Source of the DNA: an uncultured Thermoleophilia bacterium
Lineage (GTDB): Bacteria > Actinomycetota > Thermoleophilia > UBA2241
Direction of reading: 5' to 3'
Assembly: GCA_903921965.1 (NCBI GenBank)
Contig: CAIXSE010000207.1
Location: 1 to 10,225 of the forward strand
Length of the DNA: 10,225 bases
Below the pieces are notes generated by a model. It saw only the letters and a list, made by a program, of their open reading frames with translations, made no database searches and was not told the DNA's origin. Position 1 is the stretch's first letter. Each line of letters opens with the position of its first letter. This document shows, piece after piece, positions 1 to 5,336 of the stretch. The position numbers and the translations under genes are program-made.

Positions 1-213
1 CTGCTCGGGCTTCTTGCCCGTCACGACGATCTGGTCGGCGTTGATGACGACGACGAAATCACCCGTGTCGATGTTGGGGGTGTAGATGGGCTTGCGCTTG
101 CCGCGCAGGCAATCGGCGACGACGGTGGAGAGCCGGCCGAGCGTCTGGCCTTTGGCGTCGACGATGTACCACTTCTTCTCGATGGTGGACGGTTTGGCGA
201 CGTACGTCTTCAT
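1..213 (-). CDS. rplM: Ribosomal protein L13 (N-terminal 71 residues, cut by window edge)
   Basis: L13 is an early-assembling protein of the large ribosomal subunit that binds 23S rRNA. The visible product begins [20 protein letters not shown] and continues through [15 protein letters not shown], then [20 protein letters not shown]. This is the conserved L13 N-terminal half in its normal order (the W-Y-(I/V)-(V/I)-DA start, the LGRLA/S helix, the GDfVvViNa strand). Full-length L13 is usually 140-150 residues, so about half is present; the rest lies beyond position 1, where rpsI would normally follow. The ATG at 213 is preceded by a GAGAG Shine-Dalgarno-like stretch and gives the standard L13 start. 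A promoter at 269-297 and a leader hairpin at 242-260 suggest it heads its own transcript. Confidence 0.96.
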   Translation of the reverse strand, partial: MKTYVAKPSTIEKKWYIVDAKGQTLGRLSTVVADCLRGKRKPIYTPNIDTGDFVVVINADQIVVTGKKPEQ

Positions 214-241
214 GTGCTCTCTCGGTCTCGCTGACGGAAGC

Positions 242-260
242 GCGCGCCCTCAGGACGCGC
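242..260 (-). promoter_or_regulatory. Hairpin at the 5' end of the rplM leader
   Basis: The arms 242-250 and 252-260 form an inverted repeat with one wobble (RNA arms GCGCGUCCU and AGGGCGCGC). This gives a stem of about 8 bp with a three-base loop. If transcription starts near 262, the hairpin is at the extreme 5' end of the transcript and about 28 nt ahead of the start codon. It has no U-tract, so it is not a terminator. It may protect the mRNA 5' end or take part in ribosomal-protein autoregulation, which is known for L13 in Escherichia coli; that role is inference. Confidence 0.4.
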
Positions 261-268
261 GAAGGGGA

Positions 269-297
269 ACTATAGCGAATCGGCGGCGGCGGCGCAA
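269..297 (-). promoter_or_regulatory. Sigma70-type promoter for rplM
   Basis: On the minus strand a -10 element TATAGT (269-274, 5 of 6 consensus bases) lies exactly 17 bp from a -35-like TTGCGC (292-297, which keeps the TTG). This is one of the few AT-containing words in the intergenic stretch. The predicted start near 261-262 leaves a leader of about 49 nt before rplM. The spacing and the strong -10 make it credible, although the -35 is weak. Confidence 0.6.
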
Positions 298-309
298 CAC
301 CACGTGCGA

Positions 310-328
310 GCCGGCCGTGGCGGCCGGC
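310..328 (-). terminator. Perfect 8-bp hairpin downstream of the SAM hydrolase gene
   Basis: GCCGGCCG, TGG, CGGCCGGC is a perfect 8-bp inverted repeat with a three-base loop. It lies 58 bp past the SAM hydrolase stop and just upstream of the rplM promoter, where a terminator would be expected. There is no T-tract on either side, so it would be a non-canonical terminator, a 3'-end stabiliser, or chance in very GC-rich DNA. Confidence 0.35.
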
Positions 329-347
329 GCCGCGGCACGGAGCCCGC

Positions 348-361
348 CTCGCGCGCGCGAG
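348..361. repeat. 14-bp perfect palindrome CTCGCGCGCGCGAG
   Basis: This self-complementary CG-alternating palindrome lies between the SAM hydrolase stop codon and the hairpin at 310-328. It could be a protein-binding site or part of a 3' structure. Low-complexity CG repeats are common at this base composition, so its meaning is uncertain. Confidence 0.3.
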
Positions 362-385
362 TCGGCTTTCGGAGGCCGGAGCAGG

Positions 386-1192
386 CTACGCCAGCCGGCG
401 CAGGCGCACCTCGTCGCCCGGCTCGAGCCCGAGCACCTCGACCGCCGAACCGGCGTTGACGGCGATCGCCGCCTGGCCGTAGCTGTCCACGAGCACGACG
501 ATGTCGCTGGGACGCACCGACGAGAACGTGCGCGCCACGCGCGCGAGGAACCGTTCGCCCCCGCACAGCAGCTCCACCTCCTCGCCGAGCTTCGCGTCGG
601 AGAGCTGGCGCGCCCGCAGGTTGAGCGTGACGTTTCCGAAGCGGTCGACGAGCAGCGCCGTCGCCGTGAGCCCGTCGCGGTGACGGCGGACCTCGGGCAG
701 CTCTAGGGGGACGAGGCCGGCGGGGTCGACGGCCGAGCCGGCCGCCTCGAAGGGCAGGCCCGCGGCCAGGCGGGCCGCGACCGGCGCGAAGATGTCGCGG
801 CCGTGGAAGGTGGCCGAGAGAGGCGAGAGCCAGAGCTCGTCGTTGGTGAGCTCGGCCGCCTCGGCCACCCCGCCGTCGCGCGCGACGGCGAGCATCATGA
901 GCCCGTTGTCGGGGCCCACGAAGAGGCGGTCGCCGTGGCTGCGCAGGGCGACCGCCCGCCTTGGGCCGCCCACCCCGGGGTCCACCACCGTGAGGTGGAC
1001 GGCGTGCCCGGGCATGTACGGCAGCGAGTTGCGGAGGATCAAGGCGCCGGCCATGACGTCGCGCTGCGGCAGGCCGTGCGTCACGTCGATGACGCGGACC
1101 TCGGGCGCGATGCGGGCGATCACGCCGCGGCACACGCCGGCGAAGTCGTCGGCGTAGCCGTAGTCGCTGGCGAAGCAGACGGGCCGCGTCAT
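386..1192 (-). CDS. S-adenosyl-L-methionine hydrolase (adenosine-forming), DUF62 family
   Basis: A 268-residue protein of the DUF62 family, whose members split S-adenosylmethionine into adenosine and methionine with water (hydroxide) as nucleophile; the fluorinase and chlorinase SalL are relatives. Visible family landmarks are FASDYGYADDFAG (7-19), DVTHGLPQRD (36-45), the strand VHLTVVDPGVGG (65-76), FVGPDNGL (91-98), FHGRDIFAPVAA (129-140), DRFGNVTLN (183-191) and DSYGQ (236-240). Asp71, Arg78 and His130 have the same mutual spacing as the Asp-Arg-His triad described for archaeal family members, which favours hydrolase over halogenase. The length fits the family. The start at 1192 has no Shine-Dalgarno but lies 6 nt after a -10-like TAGGTT, so the mRNA may be leaderless. 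It is transcribed separately from, but next to, two SAM-using maturase genes; a link between them is only inference. Confidence 0.9.
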   Translation of the reverse strand: MTRPVCFASDYGYADDFAGVCRGVIARIAPEVRVIDVTHGLPQRDVMAGALILRNSLPYMPGHAVHLTVVDPGVGGPRRAVALRSHGDRLFVGPDNGLMMLAVARDGGVAEAAELTNDELWLSPLSATFHGRDIFAPVAARLAAGLPFEAAGSAVDPAGLVPLELPEVRRHRDGLTATALLVDRFGNVTLNLRARQLSDAKLGEEVELLCGGERFLARVARTFSSVRPSDIVVLVDSYGQAAIAVNAGSAVEVLGLEPGDEVRLRRLA

Positions 1193-1198
1193 GCGAGG

Positions 1199-1227
1199 AA
1201 CCTACGACGCGGCGAGGCCGGACGCAA
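1199..1227 (-). promoter_or_regulatory. Putative leaderless promoter of the SAM hydrolase gene
   Basis: Minus-strand TAGGTT (1199-1204, TANNNT type) ends six bases before the ATG at 1192, which would place transcription start on the A of the start codon. TTGCGT (1222-1227) lies 17 bp upstream and resembles the TTGCGC of the rplM promoter. No Shine-Dalgarno precedes this ATG, as expected for a leaderless message. This layout is known from Actinobacteria and Deinococcus; here it is inferred from position and spacing. Confidence 0.5.
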
Positions 1228-1251
1228 CGCCACCGGGGTTCGAGGCGTCGT

Positions 1252-1268
1252 CCGGCGCGCGACGCCGG
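1252..1268 (-). terminator. GC-rich hairpin just after precursor A
   Basis: CCGGCG, a five-base loop, then CGCCGG begins three bases after the precursor A stop codon. It lacks a U-tract. It is placed to terminate the RiPP operon or protect the 3' end of the precursor message. It lies upstream of the proposed SAM hydrolase promoter, which supports an operon boundary here. Confidence 0.4.
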
Positions 1269-1271
1269 CCC

Positions 1272-1562
1272 TCACCCCATGGGCTCGGGGTGGCCGGCGG
1301 GGTGGAACAGGATGCCTCCCGGTACGTCGCAACCGATGCCGCCCACGACCTCCTGCAGGGACTCGTCGTCGAGGCCGGCCAGCGCCGGCTTCGCCTGCTC
1401 CGAGCGCAGCTCCTCCACCGTGAAGCTGAAGCCCTCGGCGGCGGCCAGCCGGCAGAGAGCCTCCTCGCGGTCGTCCGCTCCGAAGAGCTCGCGGGTCTTC
1501 TCCTGCAGCGCCGCATCCGTCTGCAGCTTCTCGAAGAACGCGCTCAGGTCGTCGAGCGACAT
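1272..1562 (-). CDS. Nif11-type RiPP precursor peptide A
   Basis: A 96-residue peptide with a Nif11-like leader: MSLDDLSAFFEKLQTDAAL at the start, a helix with LCRLAAAEGFSFTVEEL (36-52), then LDDESL and the VVGG double-glycine site (72-75). Cleavage after Gly75 would release a 21-residue core beginning IGCDVPGG and ending HPAGHPEPMG, with one cysteine (Cys78). The leader aligns without gaps with precursor B, down to Cys37, VVGG and Cys78. The ATG at 1562 has a strong Shine-Dalgarno (AAGGAGGAG, 1568-1576, 5-nt spacer). It starts 33 nt after the maturase 1 stop and is the last gene of the RiPP operon. The core contains no Tyr-Gly pair, so any modification may differ from that of B. The precursor role is secure by family and context; the product is unknown. 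Confidence 0.85.
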   Translation of the reverse strand: MSLDDLSAFFEKLQTDAALQEKTRELFGADDREEALCRLAAAEGFSFTVEELRSEQAKPALAGLDDESLQEVVGGIGCDVPGGILFHPAGHPEPMG

Positions 1563-1595
1563 GGTCTCTCCTCCTTCTCGATGACCGACTTCACG

Positions 1596-3044
1596 TCAGC
1601 ACATCGACTCCGCCGGCGCGACGGCTCCTGCCGCCGGCGGGTACACCTCCGCCGCCACCGCGAACAGGCGGCGGCGGTAGCCACTCTTCCAGAGCTCGCA
1701 CGCGGCGGCGTCGCGGGCGAGCAGGTCGCCCGTCTGCCGGTACGCCAGCGCCCAGCAGCCGGCGCCGCAGTCGGCGAACTCGGCGCAGGCCGCGCACTCC
1801 TGGTTGCGCTCCAGGACCTGCGCCTTGGTCACGCTCACAAGCTCGCGGAGCGCCGGGTCCTCCCACGCCGCGCCGAGCTCGACCTCGAGCAGGGACGGCA
1901 TCGCCCCGTGGATGGGGGTGCCGAGGAACCGCGGGCAGGGGACGAGCGTGCCGTCGGGCATCACGTAGGCGACGTCGTTGAGGAGGGCACCGCAGTGCTG
2001 CTCCTCCGGCACGCAGCGGTGCAGCGGCTCGCGAGGCTGTTCGACCGCACCCGGGGATCCGGCGTACATGCCGCACACCGTGAGCAGGAGCGGCCTCCCC
2101 AGCTCCAGCCAGCGGCGCACGATCGCCTCGCTCACCTCCGCCTGACGCGCCAGGGACAGCCCGGTCGTCGAGCCCTGCCAGCGGCCGACCTCGAGCGGCG
2201 CGCTCACGTGCCAGGCGGTCGCGCCGAGGCCGGCCAGCAGCTCCAGCGTCGCTTCGATCCCCCCCGCCGTGACGGCGTCCAGGCTGCTCGTGACCGTGAC
2301 CCTGAACCCCGCCGCCACGGTGCGTATCATCGCGTCGACGGTCGGCTCATCCACGCCGTCGGTCCCCCGCATCGAGTCGTGCGACCCCACGCCGTCGTAG
2401 CTGAAGTGCACGATCGGGTCGCACTCGCTTGCACGCAGCGCGGCCAGCGCGTCGTCGTCGAGCAGCAGGCCGTTGGTCGAGATCTGGTGGACGCCGATGC
2501 GCCGCTCCGCGAGCTCGCGGAGCAGGTCCCACAGGTCGTCGCGCAGCAGGGGCTCGCCACCCGTGAGGTGGACGCGCTGCACCCCGGCACGCTCCAGCTG
2601 ACCGGCGATGCGGAACAGGTCCGCCGTCGGCAGCTCGCCGTACCTCGCGTCGGGCGCGTCCATGTAACAGTGCCGGCAGCGCAGGTTGCAGCGTCCCGTG
2701 ACCGCCCAGTTGACGAACGGGAGGTAGCGGTTCGGCGCCGTACGCAGCGCCTGACGCGGGTCGAGCGCCGTGCCGGGGCCGCACTCGCGCGCCATGCCCT
2801 TCTCGAGCATGAGGTCGAGCGTGGCCCGGTGCGCGGGCAGGAAGAACGGCGCCGTGAAGTCGGTGGCGCCGTCGCAGGCCCGCGCGACGTAGCCGGCCGC
2901 GGGCGACAGCGTGTGAGCCTCACCGGTGCGCCAGTCGTACAGCACGGCAGGCCTGTCGGCGTAGCCGCGCAGCAGCCAGTCGGGCGCCAGGACGGCGTAG
3001 CGGCCGCGCTCGGAGGCCGGGGTGACCGGCGCACGGGCGTCCAC
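1596..3044 (-). CDS. Radical SAM/SPASM peptide maturase 1 (Nif11-class RiPP)
   Basis: A 482-residue enzyme expected to modify a Nif11-type precursor using a SAM-derived 5'-deoxyadenosyl radical. Residues about 14-85 look like a PqqD-type leader-recognition element (YAVLAPDWLLRGY, VLYDWRTGEAHTLS, CDGATDF). The radical SAM barrel follows, with the 4Fe-4S motif Cys119-x3-Cys123-x2-Cys126, then TGGEPLLR (161-168) and STNGLLLD (189-196). The C-terminal SPASM domain is complete: Cys351-x13-Gly365-x4-Cys370, then Cys417-x2-Cys420-x5-Cys426-x3-Cys430 and Cys449, enough for auxiliary clusters. The start is GTG at 3044, 8 nt after the stop of a decayed precursor and without a good Shine-Dalgarno, so translational coupling is likely. 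It resembles the Nif11-class maturases that include the spliceases PlpX/PcpX, but the reaction could equally be a thioether or another crosslink. Confidence 0.88.
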   Translation of the reverse strand: MDARAPVTPASERGRYAVLAPDWLLRGYADRPAVLYDWRTGEAHTLSPAAGYVARACDGATDFTAPFFLPAHRATLDLMLEKGMARECGPGTALDPRQALRTAPNRYLPFVNWAVTGRCNLRCRHCYMDAPDARYGELPTADLFRIAGQLERAGVQRVHLTGGEPLLRDDLWDLLRELAERRIGVHQISTNGLLLDDDALAALRASECDPIVHFSYDGVGSHDSMRGTDGVDEPTVDAMIRTVAAGFRVTVTSSLDAVTAGGIEATLELLAGLGATAWHVSAPLEVGRWQGSTTGLSLARQAEVSEAIVRRWLELGRPLLLTVCGMYAGSPGAVEQPREPLHRCVPEEQHCGALLNDVAYVMPDGTLVPCPRFLGTPIHGAMPSLLEVELGAAWEDPALRELVSVTKAQVLERNQECAACAEFADCGAGCWALAYRQTGDLLARDAAACELWKSGYRRRLFAVAAEVYPPAAGAVAPAESMC

Positions 3045-3187
3045 GGTACCGCTCAGAATCGTTGGACGACGATGTCGAGGGTATCTCCCTGGATGCCCGG
3101 CACGTCACAGGTGACACCGGCCGCGCCGGTCACGCGACTCAACGCCCCGTCGTCCGGTTCCGCGGCCCCCGGGACGTCCGCGGCCCC
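2937..3187 (-). repeat. Direct repeat, downstream copy (maturase 1 start and precursor tail)
   Basis: This copy pairs with 4921-5171 at a constant offset of 1984 bp. From 2937 to 3057, covering maturase codons 1-36 and the GTG start region, there is one silent difference in 121 bp (2964 against 4948). From 3057 to 3187, covering the precursor core and tail, I count about 10 differences in 130 bp, several of which change amino acids. Further into the maturase gene similarity is visibly lower. The repeat arises from tandem duplication of the precursor-maturase unit. Confidence 0.9.
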
Positions 3188-3248
3188 GCGACGTCCTCGC
3201 TCGTCACGTCGGCGGCGCGACGAACGCATCCAGAGCCACCATCGACAT
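3053..3248 (-). pseudogene. Decayed C-type Nif11 precursor
   Basis: The 3' part (3053-3187) is about 92 % identical in DNA to the core-coding end of precursor C, still spelling VTGAAGVTCDVPGIQG and ending DIVVQRF. The 5' end has a Shine-Dalgarno-like GGAAGGGGG and ATG at 3248, and encodes MSMVALDAFVAPPT before a TGA at 3204-3206. The first residues match the MSxxDLxAF start of the other precursors. Aligned with the intact copy, about 103 nt of leader are missing and one further base is lost near 3187, so leader and core are out of frame. An alternative frame is open from the ATG at 3310, directly after the precursor B stop (TGAATG), to 3053. It would give an 85-residue peptide with the core but no Nif11 leader. 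I favour a pseudogene. Confidence 0.75.
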
Positions 3249-3310
3249 GGCCCCCTTCCTACGACAGCCCCCTCCGGCAGCGCGCCCGCGCCGAGGCCTC
3301 TGCACGGCAT

Positions 3311-3592
3311 TCACTCCGTGGGCTGGTGCGTGCTGCCGGCCGGGATCATGCCGTAGTAGCAGCCGTAGCCACCCACGACCGCATCGAGCGCTGCGTCGTC
3401 CAGCGATGCCATGCCTTCACCCCCCGCCGCGTCCGCCCAGTCCGCCACGGTCACGTCGAAGCCGTTCTCCGCCGCCAGACGGCACAGGCGGTCGGCGCGG
3501 TCCGGAAGACCCTCCAGCGAGCGGGCCTCGTCCCGCAGCGCATTGTCGGCCTCGAGCTTCGCCACGAAGCCCTTCAGATCGTCGACGGACAT
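3311..3592 (-). CDS. Nif11-type RiPP precursor peptide B
   Basis: A 93-residue peptide with a Nif11-type leader (MSVDDLKGFVAKLEADNALR, then LCRLAAENGFDVTVADW, then LDDAALDAVVGG) and a double-glycine site at 74-75. The 18-residue core is YGCYYGMIPAGSTHQPTE. It has Cys78 in the same place as precursor A, shares a Pro-Ala-Gly with it, and uniquely carries two Tyr-Gly pairs (76-77 and 80-81) and three tyrosines. Tyr-Gly is the recognition pair of radical SAM spliceases that excise tyramine from Nif11-type peptides, so this core deserves attention. The ATG at 3592 follows a perfect AGGAGG (3597-3602, 4-nt spacer) and overlaps the last 19 nt of maturase 2. An ATG at 3679 is in frame but lies inside maturase 2 and would add a non-Nif11 extension, so it was rejected. 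Confidence 0.85.
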   Translation of the reverse strand: MSVDDLKGFVAKLEADNALRDEARSLEGLPDRADRLCRLAAENGFDVTVADWADAAGGEGMASLDDAALDAVVGGYGCYYGMIPAGSTHQPTE

Positions 3593-5028
3593 GCTGCCTC
3601 CTCTCGTGACCCGGCGACCTCGGGCGCCGGGATGTCGCCGGCGATGTCCGCCAGCCTGATACGCTCGCCGCTCCTCCACAGCTCACAAGCCGCGAGGTCG
3701 CGACCGAACACGTCGCCGGATCGGGCGAAGGACGACGCCCAGCAGCCGGCGCCGCATTCGCCGAAATCATCGCAGACGGCGCACTCCGGGGTGCGCGCGA
3801 GCATCTCCGCCTTCGTGACGCCGGCGAGCTCGCGCAGTGCGGGATCCTGCCACGCCTCGCTCAGGCCTGCGTCGAGCAGCGACGGCATGGCGTCGCGCAG
3901 CGAGGTGCCGACGACGCGCGCGCACGGGACGAGACGGGCGTCGGGCATGAGCCACACGGCCTCGGTGAGCGGCTCACTGCAGTGGAGGTCATCCGGGGTG
4001 CACCGGCGCGGCGGCTTCCGGGCCGGTCCGCACACGCCGGGAGCACCGTCGTACATGCCGAAGAGCGAGATGGGGAACGGGCGTCCCAGCGTCAGCCAGC
4101 GGCGAAGGATGCCCTCGCTCAGCTCGGCCTGCGCGGCCAGGGACAGCGCCGTCGTCGACCCCACCCAGCGGCCGTGCGGGACCGGAGCGCTCACGTGCCA
4201 GCTCTGTACGCCGATGTCCGCGAGCAGCTCGAGTGCGGCCACGACACCCCCGGCGGTGGTCGCGTCGGCACTGCTGACCACGGCGACCCTGAAGCCGGCG
4301 GCGACCGCGCGACGCATGGCGGCGACCGTCGCCGCCTCTGCCGGTCCGCCGCGCATCGAGTCATGCGAGCCCACGCCGTCGTAGCTGAAACGCAGGGTCG
4401 GATCGACGTCGAGCTCGCGCAGCCGCGCGAGCGCGGCGTCGTCCAGAAGCAGCCCGTTGGTCGAGATCTGGTCGACGCCGATGCGGCGCTCGGCGAGCGC
4501 CGCGACGATCTCCCAGATGTCGTCGCGCAGCAGCGGCTCGCCGCCGCTGAGGTGTACACGCTGCACGTTGGCGCGCTCCATCTCGTCGACGATGCGGAGC
4601 GCCGTCTCCGTGGGGAGCTCACCATACCGCGCAGTCGGTGCGTCGATGTAGCAGTGCCGGCAGCGCAGGTTGCAGCGTCCCGTCACCGCCCAGTGGACGA
4701 ACCTCAGGTAGCGGTTCGGGGCCGTGCGCAGACGCTGGCGCTCGTCCGGCGCCGTGCCGGGCGCACACGACACGGCCATGCCACGCTCGAGCATGAGAGC
4801 GAGCGTGGCCGCGTGGTCCGGCAGGAAGTACGGCGCCGTGAAGTCGGTGGCGCCGTCGCAGCAGCACGCGACGTGCGCCCCGGTGCGCGAGAGGTTGTGC
4901 ACCTCACCGCTGCGCCAGTTGTACAGCACGGCAGGCCTGTCGGCGTAACCGCGCAGCAGCCAGTCGGGCGCCAGGACGGCGTAGCGGCCGCGCTCGGAGG
5001 CCGGGGTGACCGGCGCACGGGCGTCCAC
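3574..5028 (-). CDS. Radical SAM/SPASM peptide maturase 2 (Nif11-class RiPP)
   Basis: A 484-residue paralogue of the maturase at 1596-3044, nearly identical over its first 36 residues and clearly more diverged after that. It has the same architecture: a PqqD-like N-terminus (about 14-85), Cys119-x3-Cys123-x2-Cys126, SGGEPLLR (161-168) and STNGLLLD (189-196). The SPASM cysteines are 350, 369, 416, 419, 425, 429 and 448. It differs from maturase 1 in having Ala364 where the SPASM consensus has Gly before the x4-Cys, and in a CCC run (55-57) where maturase 1 has ARAC. The GTG start at 5028 is 8 nt after the precursor C stop and has no strong Shine-Dalgarno, so it is probably coupled to precursor C translation. 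The natural substrates are likely precursor C upstream and precursor B, which overlaps its 3' end. The exact modification is unknown. Confidence 0.88.
   Translation of the reverse strand: MDARAPVTPASERGRYAVLAPDWLLRGYADRPAVLYNWRSGEVHNLSRTGAHVACCCDGATDFTAPYFLPDHAATLALMLERGMAVSCAPGTAPDERQRLRTAPNRYLRFVHWAVTGRCNLRCRHCYIDAPTARYGELPTETALRIVDEMERANVQRVHLSGGEPLLRDDIWEIVAALAERRIGVDQISTNGLLLDDAALARLRELDVDPTLRFSYDGVGSHDSMRGGPAEAATVAAMRRAVAAGFRVAVVSSADATTAGGVVAALELLADIGVQSWHVSAPVPHGRWVGSTTALSLAAQAELSEGILRRWLTLGRPFPISLFGMYDGAPGVCGPARKPPRRCTPDDLHCSEPLTEAVWLMPDARLVPCARVVGTSLRDAMPSLLDAGLSEAWQDPALRELAGVTKAEMLARTPECAVCDDFGECGAGCWASSFARSGDVFGRDLAACELWRSGERIRLADIAGDIPAPEVAGSREEAACPSTI
3597..3602 (-). promoter_or_regulatory. 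Shine-Dalgarno that fixes the precursor B start
   Basis: AGGAGG on the minus strand, four bases before the ATG at 3592 and inside the end of the maturase 2 gene. It selects the Nif11-type start MSVDDL over the in-frame upstream ATG at 3679, which has no comparable site. Similar strong sites precede precursor A (1568-1576) and precursor C (GGAGGAGG, 5342-5349). Confidence 0.8.
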
Positions 5029-5171
5029 GGTACCGCTCAGAAGCCCTGGACGACGATGTCGGGGGTAACTCCCTGGATGCCCGGCGCGTCACAGGCGACA
5101 CCCGCCGCGCCGGTCACGCGACTCAACGCCCCGTCGTCCAGCTCCGCGGCCCCCGGGACGTCCGCGGCCCC
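4921..5171 (-). repeat. Direct repeat, upstream copy (maturase 2 start and precursor C tail)
   Basis: Partner of 2937-3187. It contains the last 45 or so codons of precursor C, the TGA-GCGGTACC-GTG junction and the first 36 codons of maturase 2. The junction and the maturase start are conserved at synonymous positions too, which selection on protein alone would not produce. Confidence 0.9.
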
Positions 5172-5336
5172 GGCCAGGTCCGCGGGCGTCACGTCGAAGC
5201 CGTGCCCACGCGCGAGCCGGGACAGGGCTTCGAGCCGTGCCTCGCCCTGCTCGCCCTGCACGGCGAGCGCCTGGTCGCGCAGCGCGGCGTCCTGCTGCAG
5301 GCGCGCGAAGAACGCCTTCAGGTCCTCCGTCGACAT
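5037..5336 (-). CDS. Nif11-type RiPP precursor peptide C
   Basis: A 99-residue peptide whose N-terminal half is Nif11-like: MSTEDLKAFFARLQQDAALR, then LEALSRLARGHGFDVTPADL, then LDDGALSRV. The usual double glycine is replaced by Val-Thr-Gly-Ala (74-77), so the cleavage site is less clear. The C-terminal core runs from about residue 77 (AAGVACDAPGIQG) to the end (DIVVQGF). It shares Cys-Asp-x-Pro-Gly (82-86) with precursor A (78-82) and has a single cysteine in the core. The start at 5336 is supported by GGAGGAGG (5342-5349) and by alignment with the other precursors; an ATG at 5351 would be inside the ribosome-binding region. It is the first gene of the RiPP operon, 8 nt ahead of maturase 2. 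It is the intact parent of the decayed copy at 3053-3248. Confidence 0.83.
   Translation of the reverse strand: MSTEDLKAFFARLQQDAALRDQALAVQGEQGEARLEALSRLARGHGFDVTPADLAGAADVPGAAELDDGALSRVTGAAGVACDAPGIQGVTPDIVVQGF

Noticed and set aside
1191..3356. Very long plus-strand open frame (721 codons) opposite the RiPP genes
   Set aside because: It is antisense to a maturase with all its motif cysteines and is full of Arg/Ala/Gly/Val low-complexity sequence; stop codons are simply rare in this base composition.
1272..5336. Reading the repeated units as an insertion sequence or CRISPR-like array
   Set aside because: There are only two long copies, each containing genes; no transposase, terminal inverted repeats, target duplications or short regularly spaced repeats are visible.
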